A stretch of 38,328 nucleotides of DNA from Avoscillospira sp045580485 (GCA_045580485.1 JAZNNW010000167.1:1-38328); one strand, 5' to 3'. Positions 23,648 through 30,599 are shown, numbered from the stretch's first letter. Numbers and translations: made by a program. Notes: a model not told the origin generated them from the sequence alone.

Positions 23648-24742
23648 TCAGATGAGGCGGTTTTCCCGGGACGCAAGATATTTTTTGACCATGAGGGCCA
23701 CCTTGAAAATGATGGCATGGTCAAACTCACGCAGGTCGAGACCGGTGAGCTTCTTGATCTTTTCCAGACGATAGACCAGGGTGTTTCTGTGGACGAACAG
23801 CTTTCTGGATGTTTCAGAAACATTCAGATTGTTCTCAAAGAACTTATTGATGGTGAACAGGGTCTCCTGATCCAGAGAATCGATGGAGTTCTTCTTGAAC
23901 ACTTCGCTGAGGAAGATCTCGCACAGGGTGGTAGGCAGCTGATAGATCAGACGGCCGATACCCAGATTCTCATAGGTCATGATGCTCTTCTCGGTGTCGA
24001 AGACCTTACCCACTTCGATGGCAGTCTGAGCTTCCTTAAAGGCATCGGCCAGTTCACGGAGGTGACCTGCCACGGTGGAGATGCCAATGACGGTCTTGAT
24101 GAACAGCTCAGCCTTGAGGGTATCTTCGATGTGCTGTGCCAGAGCAACCATTTCGGACATATCTGTGGTGGCGGTGATCTGCTTGACCACAGCGATATCG
24201 GTCTCGTTGATGCTCAGCACGAAATCCTGCTGCTTATCGGCAAACATACTCTGCAGCAGATCCACAGAAGCCACATCGGCACGGCCCACCTGACGGATGA
24301 GCAGCACTACTCTGGGCAGATCGGTGGTAAAATGCAGTTCCTTGGCACGGATGTAGATATCACCGGGCAGGATATTGTCGGTGATGATGTTCTTGACGAA
24401 GGTGCCCTTGTCATGCTTTTCTTCGTAATAAGTCTTTGCGCCGTTCAGAGCCACATGTGCCATGATGCACACGCTCCTGGCAGCTTCGTCCTCGCCATCG
24501 ACGAATACGGCATAGTCGAAAAATGCGCTCCAGCTGGTCAGTGCCTTCATGGTACGATGCTCTGCCACCACAATGGAATCCGGTGCATTGTTCAGACGGA
24601 TGACAGCTTCGGGCCACTTCTCTCCAATGAGACCCGTGTCGCTGCAGGAGACCACATTGCCGTCGGCATCGATGATACCGATGACCCGATCGGTGGCTTC
24701 CTTCAACTGAACAATGACGCTTTGAAACATACGGCTGGACAT
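23648..24742 (-). CDS. CdaR/PucR-family helix-turn-helix regulator
   Basis: The 364-residue protein has an N-terminal sensor-like region (VIVQLKEATDRVIGIIDADGNVVSCSD), a middle GGDEF-like/CdaR region with conserved FVLSINETDIAVV and LFIKTVIGISTVAGHLRELADAFKEAQTAIEVG, and a C-terminal PucR-type helix-turn-helix near residues 305-336 (LNVSETSRKLFVHRNTLVYRLEKI). Family members sense small metabolites such as sugar diacids or purine intermediates, but no ligand can be inferred here. It is unusual as the gene directly upstream of ftsEX: with 27 nt between them they are probably cotranscribed, so it may regulate the wall module or merely share its promoter. ATG 24742 has GAGGGAGGG upstream. Confidence 0.87.
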   Translation of the reverse strand: MSSRMFQSVIVQLKEATDRVIGIIDADGNVVSCSDTGLIGEKWPEAVIRLNNAPDSIVVAEHRTMKALTSWSAFFDYAVFVDGEDEAARSVCIMAHVALNGAKTYYEEKHDKGTFVKNIITDNILPGDIYIRAKELHFTTDLPRVVLLIRQVGRADVASVDLLQSMFADKQQDFVLSINETDIAVVKQITATTDMSEMVALAQHIEDTLKAELFIKTVIGISTVAGHLRELADAFKEAQTAIEVGKVFDTEKSIMTYENLGIGRLIYQLPTTLCEIFLSEVFKKNSIDSLDQETLFTINKFFENNLNVSETSRKLFVHRNTLVYRLEKIKKLTGLDLREFDHAIIFKVALMVKKYLASRENRLI

Positions 24743-24799
24743 AAATCCGCCCTCCCTCTATCTGAATAGACAATACTTTTTACACAAAGCCTTATTGAC

Positions 24800-24828
24800 A
24801 TAATACATGACTTTTGTCCATTTTTCAA
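24800..24828 (-). promoter_or_regulatory. Predicted sigma-A promoter of the cdaR-ftsEX transcript
   Basis: On the minus strand TTGAAA (24828-24823) and TATTAT (24805-24800) are separated by exactly 17 bp, about 58 nt upstream of the regulator's start codon. An inverted repeat abuts the -35 box on its upstream side. Confidence 0.65.
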
Positions 24829-24829
24829 G

Positions 24830-24860
24830 AGGGTATTGACATTTCTTTTCAAAATACCCT
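24830..24860 (-). promoter_or_regulatory. Inverted repeat upstream of the cdaR-ftsEX promoter (operator or terminator)
   Basis: AGGGTATT at 24830-24837 and AATACCCT at 24853-24860 are perfect inverted 8-mers separated by 15 bp, immediately upstream of the predicted -35 box. The spacing is compatible with a dimeric activator site, for example autoregulation by the adjacent helix-turn-helix protein. It is also 19 nt from the rluB-type stop codon and could serve as that gene's terminator, although the loop is long and no clean U-run follows. Confidence 0.4.
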
Positions 24861-24878
24861 TTAATTTTTGTGCTATTT

Positions 24879-25649
24879 TTATATTTTTTCGTCAGACTGG
24901 CCAATTTGGAGGGTCATTTCTGCTCTTTCACTGCCATTTGGCTGTTGTGCAATATCACAACAGCTATCTACCATATGTAGAGGAATTTCCCGAACCTCCC
25001 CCAAGGGAAGGTCGCCCAGCTCCAATTTCCCCTCTGCGATTCGTTTGAGATAGGTCACAGGCATCCCACGGGAGGCCAGCATCCGGCGCACCTGATGGTA
25101 TTTACCCTCGCAGACCTCCACCAGACTTTTTCCCGCCCCCTGGGGAATGAGTTTTGCAGGCAGGCACACATCGCCGTCTTTTAATGTGATTCCATCGGCA
25201 AAGGCCTGTACATCCTCTTCCCCGGCACAGCCCTCATGCTCGGCATAGTACCGCTTCCAGATCCGGCTCTTGGGCGACAAAATACGGTGGGCCAGTTGCC
25301 CATCGTTGGTAAAGAGCAAAAGCCCTTCCGTCTCCTTGTCCAGACGCCCCACAGGCTTGGGGTACAGATAGCGGTATTCCTCCGGGATCAGTTCCATGAC
25401 GGTTTTATCTCTGGGATCGTCGGTGGAAGTCACATAGCCTGCCGGCTTGTGGAGCATCAGCACGATGGGTCTCTGCCGACCCACAGACTGCCCGTCCACC
25501 TTCACATCGGCAAGTTTCTCATCCACCTTCATTTCCGGGTTTTTGGCAACGGTGCCGTCCACGGTCACACGGCCTGCCCGGATGATATTTTTCAGTTCTT
25601 TCCGGGAAGCCACGCCGGCTTCGGAAAGCAGCTTATCCAATCGCTGCAT
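24879..25649 (-). CDS. RluB/RsuA-family pseudouridine synthase
   Basis: This family isomerises uridine in rRNA, with targets in 23S (RluB, RluF) or 16S (RsuA). The 256-residue protein has an N-terminal S4 RNA-binding domain (QRLDKLLSEAGVASRKELKNII), then the catalytic domain with the aspartate in PVGRLDKETEGLLLFTNDG near residue 100 and the later block CEGKYHQVRRMLASRG. ATG 25649 is preceded by AAAGGATG; the frame is open to 25691 but those codons precede the ribosome site. The C-terminal ~35 residues (CCDIAQQPNGSERAEM...) look unlike the family and are rich in polar residues. Which rRNA position is modified cannot be decided from sequence reading alone. Confidence 0.92.
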   Translation of the reverse strand: MQRLDKLLSEAGVASRKELKNIIRAGRVTVDGTVAKNPEMKVDEKLADVKVDGQSVGRQRPIVLMLHKPAGYVTSTDDPRDKTVMELIPEEYRYLYPKPVGRLDKETEGLLLFTNDGQLAHRILSPKSRIWKRYYAEHEGCAGEEDVQAFADGITLKDGDVCLPAKLIPQGAGKSLVEVCEGKYHQVRRMLASRGMPVTYLKRIAEGKLELGDLPLGEVREIPLHMVDSCCDIAQQPNGSERAEMTLQIGQSDEKI

Positions 25650-25705
25650 ATTTGTCCATCCTTTCACATAGGCTGTACCACCCAAAAACATGGAGGGATT
25701 AGCCC

Positions 25706-26197
25706 ATGATGATCGTATCTGCCAAAGTATCCAAACGAAAGCTCCTCACCGGCGTGATCGCAGCGGTGGGCGTCATTTTATTGCTGATTTTCTTATGCGG
25801 CAGAGCTGACGCCGATGTTTCCGACACCCCGGAAGGCACCGTGACCGTAAGCGAAGTCGCCACCAACCAGCAGCGGCTGTCATTCCTGCAGTCCTTCGGC
25901 TGGGAAGTCTCCGAGACGCCCCATGAAACCCAGGAAGTCCGCATCCCAGAGACCTTCAATGAGGTCTTCTCCCGCTACAATCAGCTGCAGCAGTCTCAGG
26001 GTTATGATCTGGAGCCCTTTGCAGGCAAAGCGGTAAAGCGGTATGTCTACCGCATCCTCAACCACCCCAACGGTGCTGACTATTTTGCCACCCTGCTCAT
26101 CCACAAGGATGAAGTCATCGGCGGCGATATCACCGGCACCGGGCAGGGCGGCTCCATGCACGGCTTCGCCATGCCGGAATCAAAGCCAAACAGCTAA
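25706..26197 (+). CDS. Membrane-anchored DUF4830-like protein of unknown function
   Basis: The 163-residue protein has a basic N-terminus and a single membrane segment (LLTGVIAAVGVILLLIFLCG), followed by an extracytoplasmic domain of ~120 residues. The segment RLSFLQSFGWEVSETPHETQEV, then IPETFNEVFSRYNQLQQSQGYDL, YVYRILNHP and VIGGDITGTGQGGSMHGF, resembles the clostridial DUF4830 family as I remember it; function is not known. ATG-ATG at 25706/25709 follows GGAGGG. It is divergent from the rluB-type gene with a 56-bp gap and convergent with the YpsA-like gene, overlapping its 3' end by 18 bp. No promoter could be picked with confidence. Confidence 0.75.
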   Translation: MMIVSAKVSKRKLLTGVIAAVGVILLLIFLCGRADADVSDTPEGTVTVSEVATNQQRLSFLQSFGWEVSETPHETQEVRIPETFNEVFSRYNQLQQSQGYDLEPFAGKAVKRYVYRILNHPNGADYFATLLIHKDEVIGGDITGTGQGGSMHGFAMPESKPNS

Positions 26198-26665
26198 CAT
26201 ATGTAACCCCAGTTTTTCCGCTTGACGGACGGTATTGCCGGTGCCGCTGGGATTTCCGTCATAGACGGAAATCAACACCTGGGCCCGGCTGACCATCCGG
26301 CTGTTGCGGCGCAGGGCACAACCGGTGGTATAGCGAGGCTCCAGCACTTCCCGGCTGTCACACAGACTGCAAAGCCGTTCATACCTCTGCCGGTCTGCAC
26401 CGGGCCAGCCGTCTGCCTGTCCCGGCCAGGGGATCATGGCGATCAGCTGTACATCCGATTTCTGCTGCCGCAGTTCCAAAACCGCTTCGGCAAAATAGGT
26501 ATCGCAGCCCTGTGCCATCCCGCACAGAAACGTTCGGCAGCCCATTTCGTACGCTTCTTCCAGCCGACGGCGGATCATTTCCTTCACTGCCAGACAGCGG
26601 GGGTCTGCTTCATTGGTACCCCAAGGCAGTTTCTGAGGCCGATGCCCTGTAAATGCACAGACCAC
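26180..26665 (-). CDS. YpsA/DUF1273-like SLOG-superfamily protein
   Basis: The 161-residue product has a Rossmann-like nucleotide-binding layout typical of the SLOG superfamily: VCAFTGHRPQKLPWG at the start, the glycine-rich FLCGMAQGCDTYFAEAVLEL in the middle, IAMIPWPGQADGWP and the C-terminal VSRAQVLISVYDGNPSGTGNTVRQAEKLGL. SLOG proteins bind nucleotide-derived ligands; YpsA of Bacillus affects cell division, but its ligand is unsettled. The start is GTG 26665, with GAGG seven nt upstream. Its 3' end overlaps the plus-strand DUF4830-like gene by 18 bp without a terminator between them. Confidence 0.85.
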   Translation of the reverse strand: MVCAFTGHRPQKLPWGTNEADPRCLAVKEMIRRRLEEAYEMGCRTFLCGMAQGCDTYFAEAVLELRQQKSDVQLIAMIPWPGQADGWPGADRQRYERLCSLCDSREVLEPRYTTGCALRRNSRMVSRAQVLISVYDGNPSGTGNTVRQAEKLGLHMLAVWL

Positions 26666-26699
26666 AAAACCACCTCATTTCTCCCTGTGCGTAGATCTG

Positions 26700-26708
26700 A
26701 TTATACCA
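26700..26708 (-). promoter_or_regulatory. Extended -10 promoter of the YpsA-like gene
   Basis: On the minus strand TGGTATAAT gives a perfect TATAAT (26705-26700) with the TGn extension. No good -35 box is present 17 bp upstream, which is normal for extended -10 promoters. The start codon is 35 nt downstream. Confidence 0.55.
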
Positions 26709-26732
26709 TAAATCCCTGTCGAAAAAAAGCAG

Positions 26733-26761
26733 TTGCAAAAGTTTTCGGCATATAGTATAAA
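26733..26761 (+). promoter_or_regulatory. Predicted sigma-A promoter of the FMN riboswitch-ribU unit
   Basis: TTGCAA (26733-26738) and TATAAA (26756-26761) are separated by 17 bp. The FMN aptamer begins about 15 nt after the expected transcription start, which fits a leader-encoded riboswitch. Confidence 0.65.
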
Positions 26762-26782
26762 GATAGTACAATATGAAAAGGG

Positions 26783-26888
26783 TGTCTTCAGGGCAGGGTG
26801 CAATTCCCGACCGGCGGTAAAGTCCGCGAGCGCAAGCTGAACCGGTGTGATTCCGGTACCGACAGTACAGTCTGGATGGAAGAAGACG
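26783..26888 (+). ncRNA. FMN riboswitch (RFN element)
   Basis: The aptamer is closed by GTCTTC (26784-26789) pairing with GAAGAC (26882-26887). Between them are the highly conserved RFN blocks: AGGGCAGGGTG, AATTCCCGACCGGCGGTAAAG, CGCGAGCG, CCGGTGTGATTCCGGT and CCGACAGTACAGTCTGGATG, in the canonical order. It senses flavin mononucleotide and should lower expression of the riboflavin transporter downstream. After the aptamer I see a short hairpin TTTCC-GGGAAA and a weak stem CACTTG-CAGGTG followed by T6 (26944-26949). TTCCTC at 26892-26897 could also pair with the ribosome site GGAGGAA, so the control mode (termination or translation) is not settled by eye. Confidence 0.96.
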
Positions 26889-26965
26889 GGTTTCCTCTTG
26901 GGAAAAGTCCGCACTTGTAAGGCATTTGCTTTTCAGGTGTATCTTTTTTCCGGGAGGAATATTTT

Positions 26966-27676
26966 ATGAACGAATTTTTGCAGAGTGTTCAAGAGAATTT
27001 AGCCTTTATTCTCACCTGTCTTGCCATTTTTGCCGCTCTGGCACTGGTTGCCAAGCTGGCGGAAAAGCTGATGAAAATGCCCAGCCGTCTGGGCACCGCC
27101 AGAACCGTCTCCTATACGGCCATGTTCGGTGCCATCGCCGCTATACTAATGTATCTGGAGATTCCACTGTTCTTCGCCCCCTCCTTCTACCAACTGGATC
27201 TCAGCGAAGTGCCGGTGCTCATCTGTACCTTCTATTTAGGACCTGTGTCCGGTGTGGTGTGTGAGCTGCTGAAAATCCTCATCAAGATCCTCATCAAAGG
27301 CACCTCTACCGCTTATGTGGGCGACTTTGCCAATTTCTTTGTGGGCTGCGCTCTGGTACTGCCGGCCTCTATCTGCTACCATTTCAAAAAGAGCAAAAAA
27401 AGTGCCGTCTGGGGTCTGGTCATTGGCACAGCTGTCATGACCGTCTTTGGCAGCTTCTTCAATGCCATCTACCTGCTGCCCAAGTTCTCCCAGCTTTTCG
27501 GTCTGCCTCTGGACGCCATTGTCGCCATGGGTTCCAATGTCAACAAAGCAATCAACAGTGTCTCTACTCTGGTGCTTTTTGCCGTTGTACCCTTCAATAT
27601 TCTCAAAGGTATTGTGGTCTCCGCTCTGACCCTGCTTTTGTACAAACGGGTAGAAAAAGTTTTCTTCCGAAATTAA
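26966..27676 (+). CDS. ribU: Riboflavin ECF transporter substrate-binding subunit RibU
   Basis: RibU captures riboflavin in the membrane and works with the shared EcfA/EcfA'/EcfT energising module, which is not in this window. The 236-residue protein has an extra N-terminal hydrophobic helix (FILTCLAIFAALALVAKLA) before the six-helix core beginning TVSYTAMFGAIAAILMYLEIPLFF. The loop FYQLDLSEVPVLICTFYLGPVSGVVCELLKILIK is a RibU signature that includes the substrate-contacting region. ATG 26966 is preceded by GGGAGGAA. The FMN riboswitch upstream independently supports riboflavin as the substrate. A strong terminator follows at 27679-27709. Confidence 0.95.
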   Translation: MNEFLQSVQENLAFILTCLAIFAALALVAKLAEKLMKMPSRLGTARTVSYTAMFGAIAAILMYLEIPLFFAPSFYQLDLSEVPVLICTFYLGPVSGVVCELLKILIKILIKGTSTAYVGDFANFFVGCALVLPASICYHFKKSKKSAVWGLVIGTAVMTVFGSFFNAIYLLPKFSQLFGLPLDAIVAMGSNVNKAINSVSTLVLFAVVPFNILKGIVVSALTLLLYKRVEKVFFRN

Positions 27677-27678
27677 GC

Positions 27679-27709
27679 AATTGCGTCCCGATTATGGGAC
27701 GCAATTTTT
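27679..27709 (+). terminator. Rho-independent terminator of ribU
   Basis: AATTGCGTCCC pairs with GGGACGCAATT around a 6-nt loop, followed by a T-run interrupted only by A at 27710. It begins two nt after the ribU stop codon. Confidence 0.9.
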
Positions 27710-27720
27710 ATTATAATAAT

Positions 27721-27739
27721 TATAGGAATTTTTCTTATT
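27721..27739 (+). promoter_or_regulatory. Inverted-repeat operator-like motif shared with the rubrerythrin promoter
   Basis: The 19-mer TATAGGAATTTTTCTTATT is an imperfect inverted repeat (ATAGGAA-n3-TTCTTAT) ending 6 bp before the nrdD -35 box. It matches 17 of 19 bases with 36081-36099 in the rubrerythrin promoter, and both are followed by TTT. The position upstream of the -35 box suits an activator or a repressor acting at a distance. The regulator is unknown; a Fur/PerR-type oxygen or peroxide sensor is one candidate. Confidence 0.5.
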
Positions 27740-27745
27740 TTTCTA

Positions 27746-27774
27746 TTGACAACTGCCAACCCATCATGCATAAT
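27746..27774 (+). promoter_or_regulatory. Predicted sigma-A promoter of nrdD
   Basis: A perfect TTGACA (27746-27751) and CATAAT (27769-27774) are separated by 17 bp. The NrdR-type box begins 4 bp after the -10 box, covering the likely transcription start. Confidence 0.7.
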
Positions 27775-27778
27775 ATCA

Positions 27779-27794
27779 TCACAAGATATTGTGT
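27779..27794 (+). promoter_or_regulatory. NrdR box 1 upstream of nrdD
   Basis: TCACAAGATATTGTGT matches the NrdR consensus ACACwATATATwGTGT at 14 of 16 positions and is palindromic. NrdR is the ATP/dATP-sensing repressor of bacterial ribonucleotide reductase genes. The box overlaps the transcription start region, as expected for repression. Confidence 0.75.
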
Positions 27795-27810
27795 CCAATT
27801 AATGACAACG

Positions 27811-27826
27811 CACCCAAATAAAGTGT
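27811..27826 (+). promoter_or_regulatory. Degenerate NrdR box 2 upstream of nrdD
   Basis: CACCCAAATAAAGTGT matches the NrdR consensus at 10 of 16 positions, with an intact right half-site. Its centre is 32 bp from that of box 1, about three helical turns, which is the spacing typical of paired NrdR boxes. Confidence 0.5.
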
Positions 27827-27845
27827 TTTTGGAAAGGAGCGCCCT

Positions 27846-30008
27846 ATGAAGATTATCAAAAGAAACGGCTCTGAGGTCGTTTTTGATATCACCAAAATTG
27901 AAAATGCCATCAGCAAGGCCAACGATGTGGTCAGCGAAGCCGAGCGCATGACCCCCACCCAGATCAAGCGCATTGCCCAGCGGGTCGAGCTGGCCTGTGA
28001 GGAAATGAATCGCAGTCCCAGTGTGGAGGAAATTCAGGATCTGGTAGAAAGCCAGATCATGGCGCACGGTGCTTTTGAGGTCGCCAAGCGGTATATCACT
28101 TATCGCTATACCCGCAGCCTTGTCCGCCGCAGCAACACCACCGACGATAAGATTCTCAGCCTCATCGAGTGCAACAACGAGGAGGCCAAGCAGGAGAACT
28201 CCAACAAGAACCCCATCGTCAACTCTACCCAGAGAGACTACATGGCAGGCGAGGTCAGCCGTGACATCACCGACCGTATTCTCCTGCCTCAGGATATCGT
28301 AGAGGCCCACCGGGAGGGCATTATCCACTTCCACGACACGGACTATTTCGCCCAGCACATGCACAACTGCGATCTGGTCAATCTGGAAGATATGCTCCAG
28401 AACGGCACGGTCATCACCGGCACCCTCATTGAAAAGCCCCACAGCTTTGCCACCGCCTGCAACATTGCCACTCAGATCGTGGCACAGGTGGCCTCCAACC
28501 AGTATGGCGGTCAGTCCATCTCTCTGACGCACCTTGCCCCCTTCGTGCAGGTCAGCCGGGAGAAGATCCGCAAGAATGTCATTGCCGAAATGACTGATGC
28601 CGGTGTGGAAGTCTCCGAAGAAGTCATCGACCGCATGACGGAAAAGCGGCTCCGGGAGGAGATCAAGGGCGGTGTCCAGACCATCCAGTATCAGGTGGTC
28701 ACGCTCCTGACCACCAACGGACAGGCTCCTTTCGTTACCGTGTTCATGTATCTGGGTGAAGCCAAAAATGAACAGGAGAAGAAAGACCTTGCCCTCATCA
28801 TCGAGGAAGTGCTTTTGCAGCGCATCGAAGGCGTCAAGAATGAAAAGGGTGTCTGGGTCACCCCCGCCTTCCCCAAGCTCATCTATGTGCTGGAAGAGGA
28901 CAATGTCCATGAGAATTCTCCCTATTTCTATCTGACCAAGCTGGCTGCCAAGTGCACCGCCAAGCGCATGGTCCCCGACTACATCTCCGAAAAGAAGATG
29001 AAACAGTACAAGGAAGGCAACTGCTTCCCTGTCATGGGCTGCCGTTCCAACCTGTCTCCCTGGAAAAACGAAAAGGGCGAATATCAGTTCTACGGCCGCT
29101 TCAATCAGGGTGTCGTCACCATCAATCTGGTGGATGTGGCACTGTCCTCCGGTCGGGATCTGACTAAGTTCTGGCAGATCTTTGATGAAAGACTGGAGCT
29201 TTGCTACCGGGCACTGATGTGCCGCCACGAACGGCTGAAGGGCACCCTCTCCGATGCCGCACCTATTTTGTGGCAGCATGGTGCCTGCGCCAGACTGGAA
29301 AAGGGCGAGCCCATCGACAAGCTCCTCTATGGCGGCTATTCCACCATCTCTCTGGGCTATGCAGGTCTCTATGAGTGCGTCAAGTACATGACCGGCAAGA
29401 GCCACACGGACCCGGATGCCACCGACTTCGCCCTGGAAGTCATGCAGCACATGAACGATGCCTGCAACCGGTGGAAGAAGGAGACCACCATCGGCTTCGG
29501 CATCTACGGTACACCTCTGGAGTCTACCACCTACAAGTTCGCCAAGTGCCTGCAAAAGCGCTTTGGCATCGTCCCCGGTGTCACGGACAAGAGCTATATC
29601 ACCAACTCCTACCATGTCCATGTCTCCGAGGAGATCAACGCTTTTGACAAGCTGGCCTTCGAAGCCAAGTTCCAGCATCTGTCCACCGGCGGCGCCATCA
29701 GCTATGTGGAAGTGCCCAACATGCAGAACAATCTGGACGCCGTTCTGGAAGTCATGCAGTTTATCTATGATAACATCATGTATGCTGAGCTGAACACCAA
29801 GTCCGATTTCTGCCAGGTCTGCGGCTTTGACGGCGAGATCGAAATTCGGGAAGATGAGGACGGCAAGCTGGTCTGGACCTGTCCCCAGTGCGGCAATCAG
29901 GATCAGAACAAGATGAATGTGGCCCGCCGTACCTGCGGCTATATCGGCACCCAGTTCTGGAACCAGGGTCGTACCCAGGAGATCAAGGACAGAGTTTTAC
30001 ATCTGTAA
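27846..30008 (+). CDS. nrdD: Anaerobic ribonucleoside-triphosphate reductase (class III)
   Basis: NrdD reduces ribonucleoside triphosphates to deoxyribonucleotides through a glycyl radical. The 720-residue protein has an N-terminal ATP-cone (KIIKRNGSEVVFDITKIENAI) for allosteric control, a large barrel domain with IHFHDTDYF and the stretch NLEDMLQNGTVI, a zinc site made by CQVCGF near residue 656 and CPQCG near 679, and the C-terminal radical loop RRTCGYIGTQFWNQGR. GGAAAGGAGC precedes ATG 27846. It has its own promoter with NrdR-type boxes and is separated from nrdG by a terminator and a second promoter. It marks an anaerobic lifestyle. Confidence 0.98.
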   Translation: MKIIKRNGSEVVFDITKIENAISKANDVVSEAERMTPTQIKRIAQRVELACEEMNRSPSVEEIQDLVESQIMAHGAFEVAKRYITYRYTRSLVRRSNTTDDKILSLIECNNEEAKQENSNKNPIVNSTQRDYMAGEVSRDITDRILLPQDIVEAHREGIIHFHDTDYFAQHMHNCDLVNLEDMLQNGTVITGTLIEKPHSFATACNIATQIVAQVASNQYGGQSISLTHLAPFVQVSREKIRKNVIAEMTDAGVEVSEEVIDRMTEKRLREEIKGGVQTIQYQVVTLLTTNGQAPFVTVFMYLGEAKNEQEKKDLALIIEEVLLQRIEGVKNEKGVWVTPAFPKLIYVLEEDNVHENSPYFYLTKLAAKCTAKRMVPDYISEKKMKQYKEGNCFPVMGCRSNLSPWKNEKGEYQFYGRFNQGVVTINLVDVALSSGRDLTKFWQIFDERLELCYRALMCRHERLKGTLSDAAPILWQHGACARLEKGEPIDKLLYGGYSTISLGYAGLYECVKYMTGKSHTDPDATDFALEVMQHMNDACNRWKKETTIGFGIYGTPLESTTYKFAKCLQKRFGIVPGVTDKSYITNSYHVHVSEEINAFDKLAFEAKFQHLSTGGAISYVEVPNMQNNLDAVLEVMQFIYDNIMYAELNTKSDFCQVCGFDGEIEIREDEDGKLVWTCPQCGNQDQNKMNVARRTCGYIGTQFWNQGRTQEIKDRVLHL

Positions 30009-30012
30009 TCCC

Positions 30013-30041
30013 AAAAAGGCTGCCGAAAGGCAGCCTTTTTC
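30013..30041 (+). terminator. Rho-independent terminator of nrdD
   Basis: AAAAAGGCTGCC pairs with GGCAGCCTTTTT around a GAAA tetraloop and ends in a T-run, beginning five nt after the nrdD stop. A weaker promoter for nrdG follows directly. Confidence 0.92.
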
Positions 30042-30042
30042 C

Positions 30043-30071
30043 TTGTGAAAACCTGTTTTCTTTGTTATACT
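30043..30071 (+). promoter_or_regulatory. Predicted sigma-A promoter of nrdG-dut-ygiQ
   Basis: TTGTGA (30043-30048) and TATACT (30066-30071) are separated by 17 bp and lie between the nrdD terminator and the nrdG ribosome site. The leader would be only ~13 nt long. No NrdR box is evident here, so nrdD and nrdG may not share the same control. Confidence 0.55.
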
Positions 30072-30090
30072 GTTCTTTGAGGTTATGCTT

Positions 30091-30597
30091 ATGAATTATG
30101 CCAATATCAAAACCCACGATATCGCCAACGGTTCCGGTGTCCGGGTGAGCCTGTTTGTCTCCGGCTGCACCCATCAGTGCCCTGAGTGCTTCAACCGGGA
30201 GGCGTGGGATTTTAACTACGGTGAGGTCTTTGACCAGTCTGTGATTGACCGTATTTTAGAATATCTGAAGCCCGACTATATCAAAGGCATCACCTACTTA
30301 GGCGGAGAGCCCTTAGACCCCAGAAATCAACCGGGTCTGCTGGAGCTTTCCCGCCAGATCAAAGCCAAGTATCCCAACAAGACCATCTGGTGTTTTACAG
30401 GCTCTGTATGGGAGCATCTGCCTCAGGTAGAAGGTGTCACAGAAGAACTGCTGCGGCATCTCCATGTGCTTGTGGACGGACCTTTTGTTGCCGCCAGAAA
30501 GAACCTGAAACTGCGATTCCGGGGTTCTGAGAATCAGCGGCTCATCGATGTGCCAAAAACCTTAAAGCAGGGCGAAGTCGTCCTGTGGGAGGACTGA
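30091..30597 (+). CDS. nrdG: Anaerobic ribonucleotide reductase activating protein (radical SAM)
   Basis: NrdG uses a [4Fe-4S] cluster and S-adenosylmethionine to install the glycyl radical on NrdD. The 168-residue protein has the cluster motif CTHQCPEC (Cys26, Cys30, Cys33) after the characteristic GSGVRVSLFVSG, and the TYLGGEPLDP segment that contacts SAM. I start at ATG 30091, eight nt after GAGG; ATG 30085 in the same frame is only two nt from it. The dut gene begins two nt after its stop, and the gene is preceded by its own promoter downstream of the nrdD terminator. Confidence 0.96.
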   Translation: MNYANIKTHDIANGSGVRVSLFVSGCTHQCPECFNREAWDFNYGEVFDQSVIDRILEYLKPDYIKGITYLGGEPLDPRNQPGLLELSRQIKAKYPNKTIWCFTGSVWEHLPQVEGVTEELLRHLHVLVDGPFVAARKNLKLRFRGSENQRLIDVPKTLKQGEVVLWED

Positions 30598-30599
30598 AT

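Noticed and set aside
27721..27739. Direct assignment of the shared inverted repeat as a PerR box
   Set aside because: In a 7-1-7 alignment only about half of the consensus positions match, so I keep it as an unassigned motif.
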